Assembly: GCF_052115445.1 (NCBI RefSeq)
Contig: NZ_JBFRGR010000007.1
Coordinates: 124,001-188,000 of the forward strand
From: Paenibacillus_E sp052115445
GTDB lineage: Bacteria > Bacillota > Bacilli > Paenibacillales > NBRC-103111
DNA: 64,000 bases
Direction of reading: 5' to 3'
The position numbers and the translations under genes were made by a program. The notes under the pieces were generated by a model that was not told the DNA's origin, made no database searches, and was given only the letters and a program-made list of their open reading frames with translations. This document shows, in pieces, positions 31,367 to 39,575 of this stretch. Position 1 is the first letter of the stretch. Each line of letters starts with the position of its first letter.

Positions 31367-32722
31367 TTGAGTAAAAAATTACAATTTGATTACAGCAAGG
31401 CATTATCCTTTCTATCCCAGCATGAGGTCGATTATTTGTCGGCACAAGTGGAGCTAGCCCATGATCAGCTTCATAACAAAACAGGTGCAGGCTCTGATTA
31501 TTTAGGATGGGTAGATCTTCCTGAGAACTATAATCGTGAAGAGTTTGCCCGCATTCAAGCGTCCGCGAAGCAAATTCAATCGGATTCCGACGTGCTTGTC
31601 GTGATCGGTATTGGTGGTTCCTATCTAGGTGCACGTGCTGCGCTAGAAATGTTGTCTCATTCTTTTTATAACATTTTGCCAAAAGATAAACGTAAAACAC
31701 CTGAGATTTATTTCGTAGGAAATAACATCTCTTCTACATATGTCACGCACTTGCTTCAATTGCTTGAAGGCAAAGATTTCTCCGTGAATGTGATCTCCAA
31801 ATCCGGTACAACAACTGAGCCAGCGATTGCTTTCCGTATTTTCCGCGAATTATTGGAGAAGAAATACGTTAAGGAAGCCGCTCGCAAGCGTATCTACGCA
31901 ACAACGGATCAGGAGAAGGGCGCTCTCAAAACTTTGGCAACAGCAGAAGGCTACGAAACTTTCGTTATTCCGGATGATGTTGGTGGACGTTACTCCGTGC
32001 TAACAGCGGTTGGTTTATTGCCAATTGCGACTGCTGGCATTGATGTTGAAGCGATCATGAAAGGTGCGGCAGATGCGCAGCAAGAATTCTCGAATCCGAA
32101 GCTGAGCGAAAACCAAGCTTACCAATATGCAGCTGTTCGTAACTCCTTGTATCGTAAAGGAAAAACGATTGAAATCCTTGTGAACTATGAGCCATCCTTG
32201 CACTTCGTATCGGAGTGGTGGAAGCAATTGTTCGGTGAGAGCGAAGGGAAGGACTACAAAGGGATTTATCCTGCTTCCGTAGACTTCTCAACGGATCTTC
32301 ACTCCATGGGACAATTCGTTCAAGATGGTAATCGCATTTTGTTCGAAACGGTTATCCAAGTTGACCAAGTGGCTGATCATATCACGATCGGTACAGATAG
32401 CGATGATCTGGATGGTCTGAATTTCCTTAGCGGCAAAACGATGGATTTCGTAAACAAGAAGGCATTCCAAGGCACGATGCTTGCGCACACGGACGGTCAA
32501 GTACCGAACCTGATCGTAACATTGCCTGATATGACGCCTTACTCTTTCGGATACATGGTCTATTTCTTTGAAAAAGCATGCGGCATCAGCGGCTATTTGA
32601 TGGGTGTGAATCCGTTCGATCAACCGGGTGTTGAAGCGTACAAAAAGAACATGTTTGCTCTCTTAGGCAAGCCTGGCTATGAGAAAGAAAAAGCCGAGCT
32701 TGAGGCTCGTTTGCAGCAATAA
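31367..32722 (+). CDS. pgi: Glucose-6-phosphate isomerase
   Basis: Interconverts glucose-6-P and fructose-6-P. 451 aa from TTG 31367, about the length of the Bacillus enzyme; ATG 31352 is in frame, but GGAGG at 31354-31358 is placed 8 bp before the TTG. Motifs: VVIGIGGSYLGARAALEML, ISKSGTTTEPAIAFRIFR, PDDVGGRYSVLTAVGLLP and YEPSLHFVSEWWKQLFGESEGK. It is divergent from the dehydrogenase-PilZ gene. Confidence 0.96.
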   Translation: MSKKLQFDYSKALSFLSQHEVDYLSAQVELAHDQLHNKTGAGSDYLGWVDLPENYNREEFARIQASAKQIQSDSDVLVVIGIGGSYLGARAALEMLSHSFYNILPKDKRKTPEIYFVGNNISSTYVTHLLQLLEGKDFSVNVISKSGTTTEPAIAFRIFRELLEKKYVKEAARKRIYATTDQEKGALKTLATAEGYETFVIPDDVGGRYSVLTAVGLLPIATAGIDVEAIMKGAADAQQEFSNPKLSENQAYQYAAVRNSLYRKGKTIEILVNYEPSLHFVSEWWKQLFGESEGKDYKGIYPASVDFSTDLHSMGQFVQDGNRILFETVIQVDQVADHITIGTDSDDLDGLNFLSGKTMDFVNKKAFQGTMLAHTDGQVPNLIVTLPDMTPYSFGYMVYFFEKACGISGYLMGVNPFDQPGVEAYKKNMFALLGKPGYEKEKAELEARLQQ

Positions 32723-32742
32723 TTTTCAACTTAAACAAAAAG

Positions 32743-32773
32743 CGATCAATCCTATCGGATAGGTCGTTTTTTT
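32743..32773 (+). terminator. Terminator after pgi
   Basis: Hairpin CCTAT-CGG-ATAGG with outer CGA/TCG pairs, followed by seven Ts. Confidence 0.65.
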
Positions 32774-32887
32774 GCACCTTTTTTTCCATTATTTATGTGG
32801 TAAATTTTCTTTCTATATTGTCGAAGTCTAATGTTGTGTGTAGAATATAGTGAAACAGTTGTTTCCTTCTACCGAGAAAGGTTGGCT

Positions 32888-33529
32888 ATGCTAGCACATT
32901 ATCGCACAATCCATTCGTATGGTTCGTCTGAGATTATCATCAAGAAGTCACGTTTCATCGGTCATGCTAAACCCGTAGAGTCAGAAGAAGAAGCAATCCA
33001 GTTTATTGAAGCGATCAAGAAAGAACACAGAGCGGCGACGCATAATTGCAGTGCGTATATCATTGGGGAGCGGGATCAAATCCAGAAGCAATCCGATGAT
33101 GGAGAACCCAGCGGTACCGCAGGGAAGCCGATTCTGGAAGTGATGAAGCATCAAGGGCTCAAGAATACCGTTGTCGTAGTTACTCGTTATTTTGGTGGCA
33201 TCATGTTAGGTGCTGGCGGACTTATTCGCGCTTATACGGATGGGGCTGTGGCAGGCATAGAAGCAGGAAAGCCGATTTATAAAGTAAATCATCAGCTCGT
33301 GCTGATTGAAGTCGATTATACATGGTATGGCAAACTGGAAAACGAACTGAGAAATCAAGGGATGCTGCTAGGGGATATTGGGTTCACGGACAAAGTAACC
33401 GTTCCTTGTTATCCTTTAGCGGCTGAAGCGGAAGCATTCATGAATTGGGCAACTGATGTTACACAAGGTCAAAGCTTGATCGTCGCGGGTGAGAACGAAT
33501 ATATCGTTCACGAGAGCTTGCCTGAATAG
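32888..33529 (+). CDS. YigZ/IMPACT family protein
   Basis: A 213-aa protein of the UPF0029 (YvyE/YigZ) family. Conserved block KEHRAATHNCSAYIIGE, DDGEPSGTAGKPIL and VVVTRYFGGIMLGAGGLIRAY, then the C-terminal DUF1949-type domain. ATG 32888 is chosen because it gives the family's usual start (MLAHYRTIHSYG) and follows GAAAGG. A role in translation or stress control is proposed for the family but is not certain. Confidence 0.93.
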   Translation: MLAHYRTIHSYGSSEIIIKKSRFIGHAKPVESEEEAIQFIEAIKKEHRAATHNCSAYIIGERDQIQKQSDDGEPSGTAGKPILEVMKHQGLKNTVVVVTRYFGGIMLGAGGLIRAYTDGAVAGIEAGKPIYKVNHQLVLIEVDYTWYGKLENELRNQGMLLGDIGFTDKVTVPCYPLAAEAEAFMNWATDVTQGQSLIVAGENEYIVHESLPE

Positions 33530-33587
33530 GCAGGCTCCCAGAAGACCCAACAAATTTCATATGAGCTGAGGATGCGGAGGGATAGGA

Positions 33588-34244
33588 ATGGCTAGGAAAG
33601 CAGTCGCGCAAGAGCTTAGCAGAGAACGAATTCTTACAGAGGCGCGGGAATTATTCGCTACTTTCGGCTATCGCGCTTTAACGATGCGAAGCATTGCTAA
33701 AGCAATGGGGTACAGTCATGGTGCGTTATATTACCATTTTAATGAAAAAGCTGAGTTATTTTATGCACTAATTAAAGACGATTTTGCCTTACTGCTGCAG
33801 CGTCAGCGGGAAATGATTGTTCGTGAGCATGGGTTTAGCGTGAATTTGCTTCAAAAGTTAATGATGGAATTCGTCTGGTTTGGTTTAAGTAATCCGAATC
33901 ACTACGAAATGATGTTTATGATTAACGAGCCAGAACTACAGCAATACTCTCGTACCGAACAGGCGCAGTGCTTGGACATGTTTGCCATTGTGATTCGTGA
34001 AGTGATGGTAGATCAGCCAGGAGCTGAGAGTCGGAAGTTTACACTTCCGTGGAATTTGTTTATGTCTTTACATGGCTTTATTTCCTATTGTATTCAGTTT
34101 AAGCTATCATACGAGGATGCACGTAGATTGGCTGACGAGCATATTCGCCTTATCTGTGTTAGTCTGGATGTCGATTCCGCTGAATTGCAACGTCCGCTAG
34201 TCAAAATGGTTGGGCCGAATGTACTTAAATCAATCGTGATATAG
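33588..34244 (+). CDS. TetR-family transcriptional regulator
   Basis: A 218-aa repressor: N-terminal HTH (RERILTEARELFATFGYRAL, SIAKAMGYSHGALYYHFNEK), then an all-helical ligand domain with a TetR_C_33-like WHG-type pattern. RBS GGAGGGATAGG. The ligand and targets are unknown; it is the same strand as the YigZ gene 58 bp upstream. Confidence 0.9.
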   Translation: MARKAVAQELSRERILTEARELFATFGYRALTMRSIAKAMGYSHGALYYHFNEKAELFYALIKDDFALLLQRQREMIVREHGFSVNLLQKLMMEFVWFGLSNPNHYEMMFMINEPELQQYSRTEQAQCLDMFAIVIREVMVDQPGAESRKFTLPWNLFMSLHGFISYCIQFKLSYEDARRLADEHIRLICVSLDVDSAELQRPLVKMVGPNVLKSIVI

Positions 34245-34254
34245 AAGAAATAAG

Positions 34255-34286
34255 GAAGCGAGACGTTCTGTCTTTGCTTCTTTTTT
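34255..34286 (+). terminator. Terminator after the TetR gene
   Basis: Stem GAAGCGAGAC / GTCTTTGCTTC followed by TTTTTT. Confidence 0.7.
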
Positions 34287-34367
34287 GCATATGAGACAAA
34301 CTGTATTTTACATTACCTTGTATGTGCTTTAAAATGATGAAAAGACAGCGATGGAAGGATGATTACA

Positions 34368-34592
34368 TTGGATTTGAATACATGGTCGGAAGCGAACGTT
34401 GAATTTATGTTTGAAGGTATTACGAGAAAGCTGCGCATGGCAACAGGAGGATCCATTAAAGCCTCCAACGTGAAAGAAGAAATGTACGAGGATTTGAAGG
34501 ATCTTTATGATATGGTTACGAGCAAGGATCGTTTCAGCATTAGCGAGATTGACGCGATTACAACCGAGCTTGGGAAAATTCGCAAAGCCTAG
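34368..34592 (+). CDS. DUF1128 family protein (YfkK-like)
   Basis: A 74-aa helical protein. The pattern NVEFMFEGITRKLRMATGG, then YEDLKDLYDMVTSKDRFSIS and ITTELGKIRK, is that of DUF1128. TTG 34368 is preferred (GGAAGG about 9 bp upstream); ATG 34359 is in frame but overlaps the RBS. Function unknown. Confidence 0.85.
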   Translation: MDLNTWSEANVEFMFEGITRKLRMATGGSIKASNVKEEMYEDLKDLYDMVTSKDRFSISEIDAITTELGKIRKA

Positions 34593-34771
34593 TAGACACA
34601 TACTTATCCTAAAAGCATACCGCCTCACCGCATAAGCCTGCCGCTGTTTCTGACCTTGTGTTGGAGGAGCGGTTTTTTGTTGTGATTTGGTTCCGAACCC
34701 CGAACTTGGAACTACGGGGCAGCGTGGGGGTTTGGTCGATTGCTCTCGCTCATCGCTCCCCTTCTCAAAAA
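34593..34771. other. Start of gene-free segment
   Basis: An imperfect terminator-like hairpin (ACCGC... with GCGGTTTTTTG ending about 34678) belongs to the DUF1128 gene. I see no gene between here and 35785; the rest is made of the repeats listed below. The stretch 34946-35195 shows nothing I can name. Confidence 0.5.
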
Positions 34772-34945
34772 TGCAAAAATACAACCTTTTTCGCTAAATT
34801 ATGGATGAAATTGGTGAATTCGTGCAAAAAGGCAACCTTTTTAATGTATTTAAGGATAATCTCCTGAAATCACTCCAAATTGATGCCTATTTGCATCAAT
34901 TTCCAATAACGTTGGGGAAACCCACTCGAAAAGTGCTCTTTTGCA
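34772..34945. repeat. Four-unit phased dyad element, second family (D)
   Basis: Units at 34772-34791 (TGCAAAAATACAACCTTTTT), 34823-34842 (TGCAAAAAGGCAACCTTTTT), about 34877-34895 and about 34927-34945 (both inverted, ending TTTGCA or TTTTGCA). Each is a small palindrome, for example AAAAAGG-CAA-CCTTTTT. Centre spacings are about 51, 53 and 50 bp, and the second pair is in inverse orientation, so the whole element has dyad symmetry. Confidence 0.55.
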
Positions 34946-35195
34946 TTTTGGACCACAATAGAAAGTATAAGTTTTCGGATCCCGAAAACATCTTTCTATT
35001 TGGCGATAAAACCATATATAGGGACCTTTGGTCGGAGACCAAAGTCTCTCAGCTTTAACGCGGTCGCACATCTTTGAATAGCCTCGATAGAGGTTTTCTC
35101 ACAGGGTTAGAGGACTTGAAGACTTGAGAGTTATCAGAAAATCAACAACCTTACTTCATCGGGCACTACATTCGTAGCTTCCACTCACTCCCTTG

Positions 35196-35364
35196 CTACT
35201 CATTACTTCACATTCTCCTACTACCTCACACTACTTCACATTCTCCTATTACCTCACATTACCTCACATTTTCCTACTACCTCACACAACTCCACTTTTC
35301 CCACATTCTTCTATTTATCCTTACTACTCTCCAATTACCCTTCAACTACTCTCCTTACCCTCCT
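35196..35364. repeat. 169-nt G-free pyrimidine-rich tract
   Basis: The plus strand has no G from 35196 to 35364. It consists of irregular repeats of CTACCTCACA and TTCACATTCTCC. It gives a spurious low-complexity ORF and no recognisable gene. Confidence 0.75.
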
Positions 35365-35407
35365 GTCCCGTTCCCCCTTGGCGGCCGCAAGACATCCTGA
35401 TCGTGTG

Positions 35408-35596
35408 AATAACTGGATTTTCTGCATCTAATTCAAGCTAAATTTTCGATTTTTGGGAAATAACTGGATTTTCTCACGTTAATTTCAGCGAATTTCATCA
35501 AATTGGTCATACCGAGCACAATTACCTGTAGGAAATCCAGTTAAACGCCAACAATGCTAGATTTCCCCGGATTTAGCTGTAGAAAATCCAGTTAAT
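35408..35596. repeat. Four-unit phased dyad element, copy A
   Basis: Units of about 25 bp at 35408-35433, 35459-35484, 35520-35544 and 35571-35596. The first two read like AATAACTGGATTTTCT...TAATT; the last two are their reverse complements (AGCTGTAGAAAATCCAGTTAA type). Start-to-start spacings are 51, 61 and 51 bp. Copies B (44272-44460) and C (61469-61656) have the same layout. Confidence 0.75.
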
Positions 35597-35606
35597 CAAT
35601 CAGCGC

Positions 35607-35702
35607 AACCCCAGCATCCCCAGCAACCCCAGCAACCCCAGCAACCCCAGCAATCCCAGCAATCCCAGCAATCCCAGCAATCCCAGCAGCCCCAGCATCC
35701 CC
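35607..35702. repeat. Decamer tandem repeat
   Basis: About nine imperfect copies of a 10-bp unit CCCAGCAACC / CCCAGCAATC. It is too short and has no spacers, so it is not a CRISPR. Confidence 0.85.
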
Positions 35703-35784
35703 AACATGAGCCCCACACTACCAGCTACTTGCCTGATTTCTACGTTTCGCGATGCTAGTGACCGCCAAATGCTAGATACTGCAG

Positions 35785-36330
35785 TTAAATCCCATCAATC
35801 GGCACTCGGGATTCATCAATCGCCAATCGCCAATCGTTACATTGCATGAAATGTCCAGGTGGATACTCGAATTCACACTCGCTCATCAGCGTAAAGTTAA
35901 GCTTGCGACACACAGCATTCGATGCTGGATTGTGAATCGAGGGGAAAGCATGCATCCACTGAAATTTGGCCTCTGATCTCGCATGGGAAATAGCTGCCTG
36001 TAAGGCGCTACTGGCTAGCCCGCGACCTTGAAAGCTGGGCAGCACACTCCAACCGACTTCGTAAACATGTTCTCCTTGCCAATGGCTGTCCCAGTATCCA
36101 ATACTACCCACGGCTTCACGATCAGGCAGCAGTACGATGCTAAACATGTGCCCCTTGCCTTTGCCGCTAATTTCCAGATACCGTTTATGACGAATTGCCA
36201 GCTGCTCCTCTGTTTCCGGACCACCCAGGTGCTCCATCATCTCAGGAGCATTAATCAGCCGCAGAAGTTCAAGATCCAATTCGGACCAAGGCACGATGGT
36301 AACCTGTGAAGCGTTCACTTTCTCTGACAT
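35785..36330 (-). CDS. GNAT-family N-acetyltransferase
   Basis: A 181-aa acetyltransferase of the RimJ/RimL-like GNAT type: VGSIGYWDSHWQGEHVYEVG, the acetyl-CoA loop VLPSFQGRGLASSALQAAI and the late strand NPASNAVCRKLNF. The substrate is unknown. A LexA-type palindrome lies 63 bp upstream of its start. Confidence 0.9.
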   Translation of the reverse strand: MSEKVNASQVTIVPWSELDLELLRLINAPEMMEHLGGPETEEQLAIRHKRYLEISGKGKGHMFSIVLLPDREAVGSIGYWDSHWQGEHVYEVGWSVLPSFQGRGLASSALQAAISHARSEAKFQWMHAFPSIHNPASNAVCRKLNFTLMSECEFEYPPGHFMQCNDWRLAIDESRVPIDGI

Positions 36331-36392
36331 TTGCTCACTCCTAACATACGTAGTAATCTAGCAATTGGGCTCTGCTGTTATCTCCATCATAT

Positions 36393-36408
36393 CGGAACGT
36401 ATGTTCCG
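36393..36408. promoter_or_regulatory. LexA/DinR-type box
   Basis: CGGAACGTATGTTCCG contains GAAC-GTAT-GTTC, an exact match to the Bacillus DinR core GAAC-RNRY-GTTC. It lies between the divergent GNAT and Rieske-oxidoreductase genes, so either could be SOS-regulated. Confidence 0.5.
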
Positions 36409-36496
36409 TTACAAGTCATCATCCATTTTCCCATACATAAAATCCCTTTACCAAGGACAAAATAGGTAGAAATTGGCACATAAGGAGAAAGTGACA

Positions 36497-38047
36497 TTGA
36501 CGCAACATGGAGAGGCTTCCGCCGCTACTTTACCGCAATTCCCCAAGTCATTCTGGCTTGATTCTGTCGACAAGCTCCCGCAGTTTCCCCCACTAACAAC
36601 CGATCTGAAGACCGATGTAGTCGTCATTGGCGCAGGTATTACTGGCATCACAACGGCCTATCTACTCGCCAAGCGAGGCGTTAAGGTTGTTGTTCTGAAT
36701 GCCGGTCCAATCCTAGAAGGAACGACGGGACACACGACCGCCAAAATTACAACGCAACATGGACTGATATATCATGAGTTTCTTTCCCATTTTGGAGAGG
36801 AGAAGACTCGTCTTTATTATGAGGCCAATCAAGAAGCGCTGACGCTTATCAAACAAACGATTGCTGATCTAAACATCGACTGTCAGCTTACAGATGAAGA
36901 TGCTTATCTCTATACGAGTGATGATGATTATTTAAACCAACTACAGGACGAATACATGGCATATGGGCAGCTGCAAATCGGTGGCGATTATCTGGAATCC
37001 ACGCCTCTGCCTTTCGCGACGAAAGCAGCCATCCGACTAAAGGGGCAAGCTAGGTTCAATCCTGTGCCTTACCTGATCAGACTCCTTCAGGAGATTACGA
37101 AGCTGGGTGGTCAAATTTATGAGGGAACAACCGTCGTAGGTGCGACCCAAGAGCAGCCATCCCTTGTCAAAACAAAGCAAGGGCATCAAGTTACATGCAA
37201 TTATGTTGTCACAGCCTCCCACTATCCGTTCAACGACATCAAGGGCGCGTATTTCACTCGTCTGCATGCGGAGAAGTCGTATGTCATTGCAGCACGCACG
37301 GAGAAAGCTTACCCTGGGGGGATGTACATCAACGTAGAGCAGCCAACTCGTTCTCTTCGTGCTGTCACCATCAATGGGGAACCTGCGGTTCTTATCGGCG
37401 GTGAGGGTCATAAGACAGGGCAAGGTCTATGTACGCATCAGTATTATGAAAATCTTCAGAAGTTCGGCGAGGAGATGTTCGGTCTTCAGGAGATTTTGTA
37501 TCGTTGGTCGGCTCAAGATGTGTTCACACTGGATAAAATGCCCTATATCGGACAGCAGTTTTCCGATGCTCCTAACCTCCTCATGGCGACTGGCTTTCGC
37601 AAATGGGGAATGACGACCAGCATGGTAGCGGCGTTGCTGAATACGAAGATTATTCTAGGGGAGAAGAGCCCCTACGAAGAAGTGTTTACACCGCATCGTT
37701 TCCATGCCGATCCCAGCATCAAAACATTTGTCATGCAGAATGCCAACGTGGCCAAAGAGTTTGTTGCTGGCAAGTTTGATTTGCTGCATAAGCACCCTGA
37801 AGAACTGTCGCCTGATGAAGGGGCTGTCGTTAGTGTGAAGGGGAAGAGAGCTGGTGCTTACAGAGAGCCGAATGGCGAACTGCACATTGTTGATACGACT
37901 TGTACCCATTTGGGGTGTGAAGTCGATTGGAATGACGCGGAGCGTACATGGGACTGTCCGTGTCACGGTTCCAGATATTCGTTCCAAGGTGATGTCATTG
38001 AAGGACCAGCCAAAAAGGCATTGACCAAGCTTACTGTAGAGACATGA
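36497..38047 (+). CDS. FAD-dependent oxidoreductase with C-terminal Rieske domain
   Basis: A 516-aa protein: N-terminal DAO-type FAD domain (VVVIGAGITGITTAYLLAKRG at about 40) and a C-terminal Rieske 2Fe-2S domain (about 425-515) with both clusters ligands, CTHLGCEVDW and CPCHGSRYSF. Start TTG 36497 follows AAGGAG by 9 bp; an upstream in-frame TTG at 36473 is less likely. No signal peptide. Such fusions are common in spore-forming Firmicutes; the substrate is unknown. Confidence 0.92.
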   Translation: MTQHGEASAATLPQFPKSFWLDSVDKLPQFPPLTTDLKTDVVVIGAGITGITTAYLLAKRGVKVVVLNAGPILEGTTGHTTAKITTQHGLIYHEFLSHFGEEKTRLYYEANQEALTLIKQTIADLNIDCQLTDEDAYLYTSDDDYLNQLQDEYMAYGQLQIGGDYLESTPLPFATKAAIRLKGQARFNPVPYLIRLLQEITKLGGQIYEGTTVVGATQEQPSLVKTKQGHQVTCNYVVTASHYPFNDIKGAYFTRLHAEKSYVIAARTEKAYPGGMYINVEQPTRSLRAVTINGEPAVLIGGEGHKTGQGLCTHQYYENLQKFGEEMFGLQEILYRWSAQDVFTLDKMPYIGQQFSDAPNLLMATGFRKWGMTTSMVAALLNTKIILGEKSPYEEVFTPHRFHADPSIKTFVMQNANVAKEFVAGKFDLLHKHPEELSPDEGAVVSVKGKRAGAYREPNGELHIVDTTCTHLGCEVDWNDAERTWDCPCHGSRYSFQGDVIEGPAKKALTKLTVET

Positions 38048-38150
38048 GCGTATTTTTGCTAAAAATGGACAGCTATCCATGCGATATTACCCCATAAGCC
38101 ATACACTGTAGAGCAATGTATCTCTGCTCACGTGAAGGAGGTGGACGTTC

Positions 38151-38480
38151 GTGGCATCCAGAATTCGTAAAGACGAAGTGCGTAAATTGATCGGGAAAGA
38201 AATTGTGGCTCTTAAGAAAGATGGTACACAAGTAACGGGTAAATTGGTGCGGATCAGCGGTAACACGTTGATGGTTTCTCCACAAAACGGAAAAAAAGTG
38301 CAAGTAAAAGCGATTATTCCGTTGGTTTTATTTGACCTGTTAGCGATTGGCACTACACCTTTTGGCTTTGGTGGGTTTGGCGGTGGCTTTGGTGGAGGCT
38401 TTGGCCCTGGCTTTGGTGGGTTTGGCGGTGGCTTTGGCCCTGGCTTTGGCGGCTTCGGTGGTCCAGGACTCTGGTTCTGA
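38151..38480 (+). CDS. Small protein with Sm-like/beta-barrel N-terminus and Gly-Phe-rich tail
   Basis: A 109-aa protein from GTG 38151 with an excellent RBS (GAAGGAGGTGG). Residues 10-60 (LIGKEIVALKKDGTQVTGKL, VRISGNTLMVSPQNGKKVQV, KAIIPLVLFDLLAIGT) read like a five-strand Sm/SH3-type barrel. Residues 65-109 are almost only Gly, Phe and Pro in GFGGGFGPGFGG-type repeats. The gene lies beside GerP genes; a weak sigma-E-like -10 (CATACACT, 38100-38107) is upstream with a short spacing to GATATT. A spore-coat role is inference; I do not recognise the family firmly. Confidence 0.7.
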   Translation: MASRIRKDEVRKLIGKEIVALKKDGTQVTGKLVRISGNTLMVSPQNGKKVQVKAIIPLVLFDLLAIGTTPFGFGGFGGGFGGGFGPGFGGFGGGFGPGFGGFGGPGLWF

Positions 38481-38493
38481 TCATCGCGCTCGA

Positions 38494-38525
38494 AAAAGAC
38501 TCTTTCCTTCTGGGAAGAGTCTTTT
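38494..38525 (+). terminator. Terminator after the Gly-Phe-rich gene
   Basis: Stem AAAAGACTCTT / AAGAGTCTTTT with T-run. Confidence 0.8.
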
Positions 38526-38659
38526 CTCATTGGGAGAAGCATCTACGAAAGGCCGCACCATTTCCCTGCTCACTGAATAGGCTAAGATACAGGTTTACGG
38601 CGGGGTCCCGTGCATGAGGGAGCAGCCCTAGAACCAATCGCGGATAGGGAGTGAGCAGC

Positions 38660-38902
38660 ATGCCGAGTTCCATCGTGTTTAACATGATCAATATTAATAA
38701 TCAGAATACGAATGCAACGATCGGGATTGGTGAAAATGCACAATCCAGCTGGGATTCCCATAGCAAAAACAATTACGGCACCGGTGAATTCATCGGTAAT
38801 TCGATCGCCTGTAACTTCGTCAATACCATCTTTGATAATGACTTTATTGATGCGCCAATTAATGATCAGGACTTTAAACCAGCCATAACGAATCAAGTTT
38901 AA
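38660..38902 (+). CDS. GerPA/GerPF-family spore germination protein
   Basis: An 80-aa protein of the GerPA/PF type, needed in Bacillus for nutrient germinants to pass the coat. Typical start MPSSIVFNMININNQNTNAT then IGIGENAQSSWDSHSKNNYG and a hydrophobic FVNTIFDNDFIDAP end. ATG 38660 is chosen (GGGAGTGAG 8 bp upstream). It is 21 bp upstream of a second family member. Confidence 0.85.
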   Translation: MPSSIVFNMININNQNTNATIGIGENAQSSWDSHSKNNYGTGEFIGNSIACNFVNTIFDNDFIDAPINDQDFKPAITNQV

Positions 38903-38923
38903 ATGAAGGGTGGGTTGTAAGCG

Positions 38924-39184
38924 ATGCTGAATCTACCCGGACCGTTAGACCCGCCATTGATTCAATTTGATTCGATTCATGTCAATTCGATCGCCGATGC
39001 TTCTGGCATATTCATTGGTACGAACGCACAAGTAAATTGGTCAACGAGCGGTAAAATCAATAGTGGCCTTGGTGAAGTGAGTGGTGAACATAACGTGGTG
39101 TGGAACAATATAAACACCGTGTACGATAACGATATCATTGATGCACCCTATACCAAGGGTGATTTGATCATTGGCCGTGTTTGA
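38924..39184 (+). CDS. GerPF-family spore germination protein
   Basis: An 86-aa paralogue of the preceding protein: IQFDSIHVNSIADASGIFIG, NAQVNWSTSGKINSGLGEVS and NTVYDNDIIDAP. RBS GGTTGTAAGC region is weak. The pair is convergent with three further GerP-type genes. Confidence 0.85.
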   Translation: MLNLPGPLDPPLIQFDSIHVNSIADASGIFIGTNAQVNWSTSGKINSGLGEVSGEHNVVWNNINTVYDNDIIDAPYTKGDLIIGRV

Positions 39185-39189
39185 AAAAT

Positions 39190-39231
39190 AAAGCTCCGCG
39201 GGCAGCCTTACTCGGCCGTTTGCGGAGCTTT
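39190..39231. terminator. Terminator between convergent gerP genes
   Basis: Stem AAAGCTCCGC / GCGGAGCTTT; its right arm overlaps the last codons of the minus-strand gene. Confidence 0.75.
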
Positions 39232-39558
39232 CGTCGTTGCGTCTGTTGGAGGTGGAGAGGCAGCTGCTGTGGTGAAGCCCGATGCTTGTGCTTGCACAGT
39301 TATCATCTCTTGCAGCCATTCGGGCGTATCGTTATCGCCAACATTGAGCATGTCGAGGAAGTCGGAATCGTTCAGCATCGAACGGGTACCGACCAACTGA
39401 TTATGGTCGCCTTCGACGGCGCCAAAGCCTTGAACTGTTTTTTGATTACTTTGAAAATCAGTGGGCCAATTATTTCCCATATTGATGCAGGATGCACTTT
39501 CCACGGAGCCAATCCGGATCGAACCGATGATAAAGGTTGGAGACATGAATGATGACAC
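39208..39558 (-). CDS. GerPE/GerPF-like spore germination protein
   Basis: A protein of about 116 aa, start GTG 39558 (AGGTGA 6 bp upstream) or ATG 39546. The core IGSIRIGSVESASCINMGNN, KTVQGFGAVEGDHNQLVG and NDSDFLDMLNVGDND is GerP-like. The C-terminus has about 30 extra residues rich in Ala, Pro and Thr. It is last in a three-gene minus-strand group; by order it may stand for GerPE. Confidence 0.75.
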   Translation of the reverse strand: MSSFMSPTFIIGSIRIGSVESASCINMGNNWPTDFQSNQKTVQGFGAVEGDHNQLVGTRSMLNDSDFLDMLNVGDNDTPEWLQEMITVQAQASGFTTAAASPPPTDATTKAPQTAE

Positions 39559-39575
39559 AGTCAATCACCTCATCT

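Noticed and set aside
34801..35058. An 85-codon open frame in the gene-free segment
   Set aside because: It runs through the palindromic units of repeat element D, has no RBS and no recognisable protein character.
35193..35408. A 71-codon Tyr/Ser/Thr/Pro-rich frame
   Set aside because: It is a reading of the G-free low-complexity tract.
35607..35702. Regular short repeats that could suggest a CRISPR array
   Set aside because: The repeats are 10 bp in direct tandem with no unique spacers and there are no cas genes.
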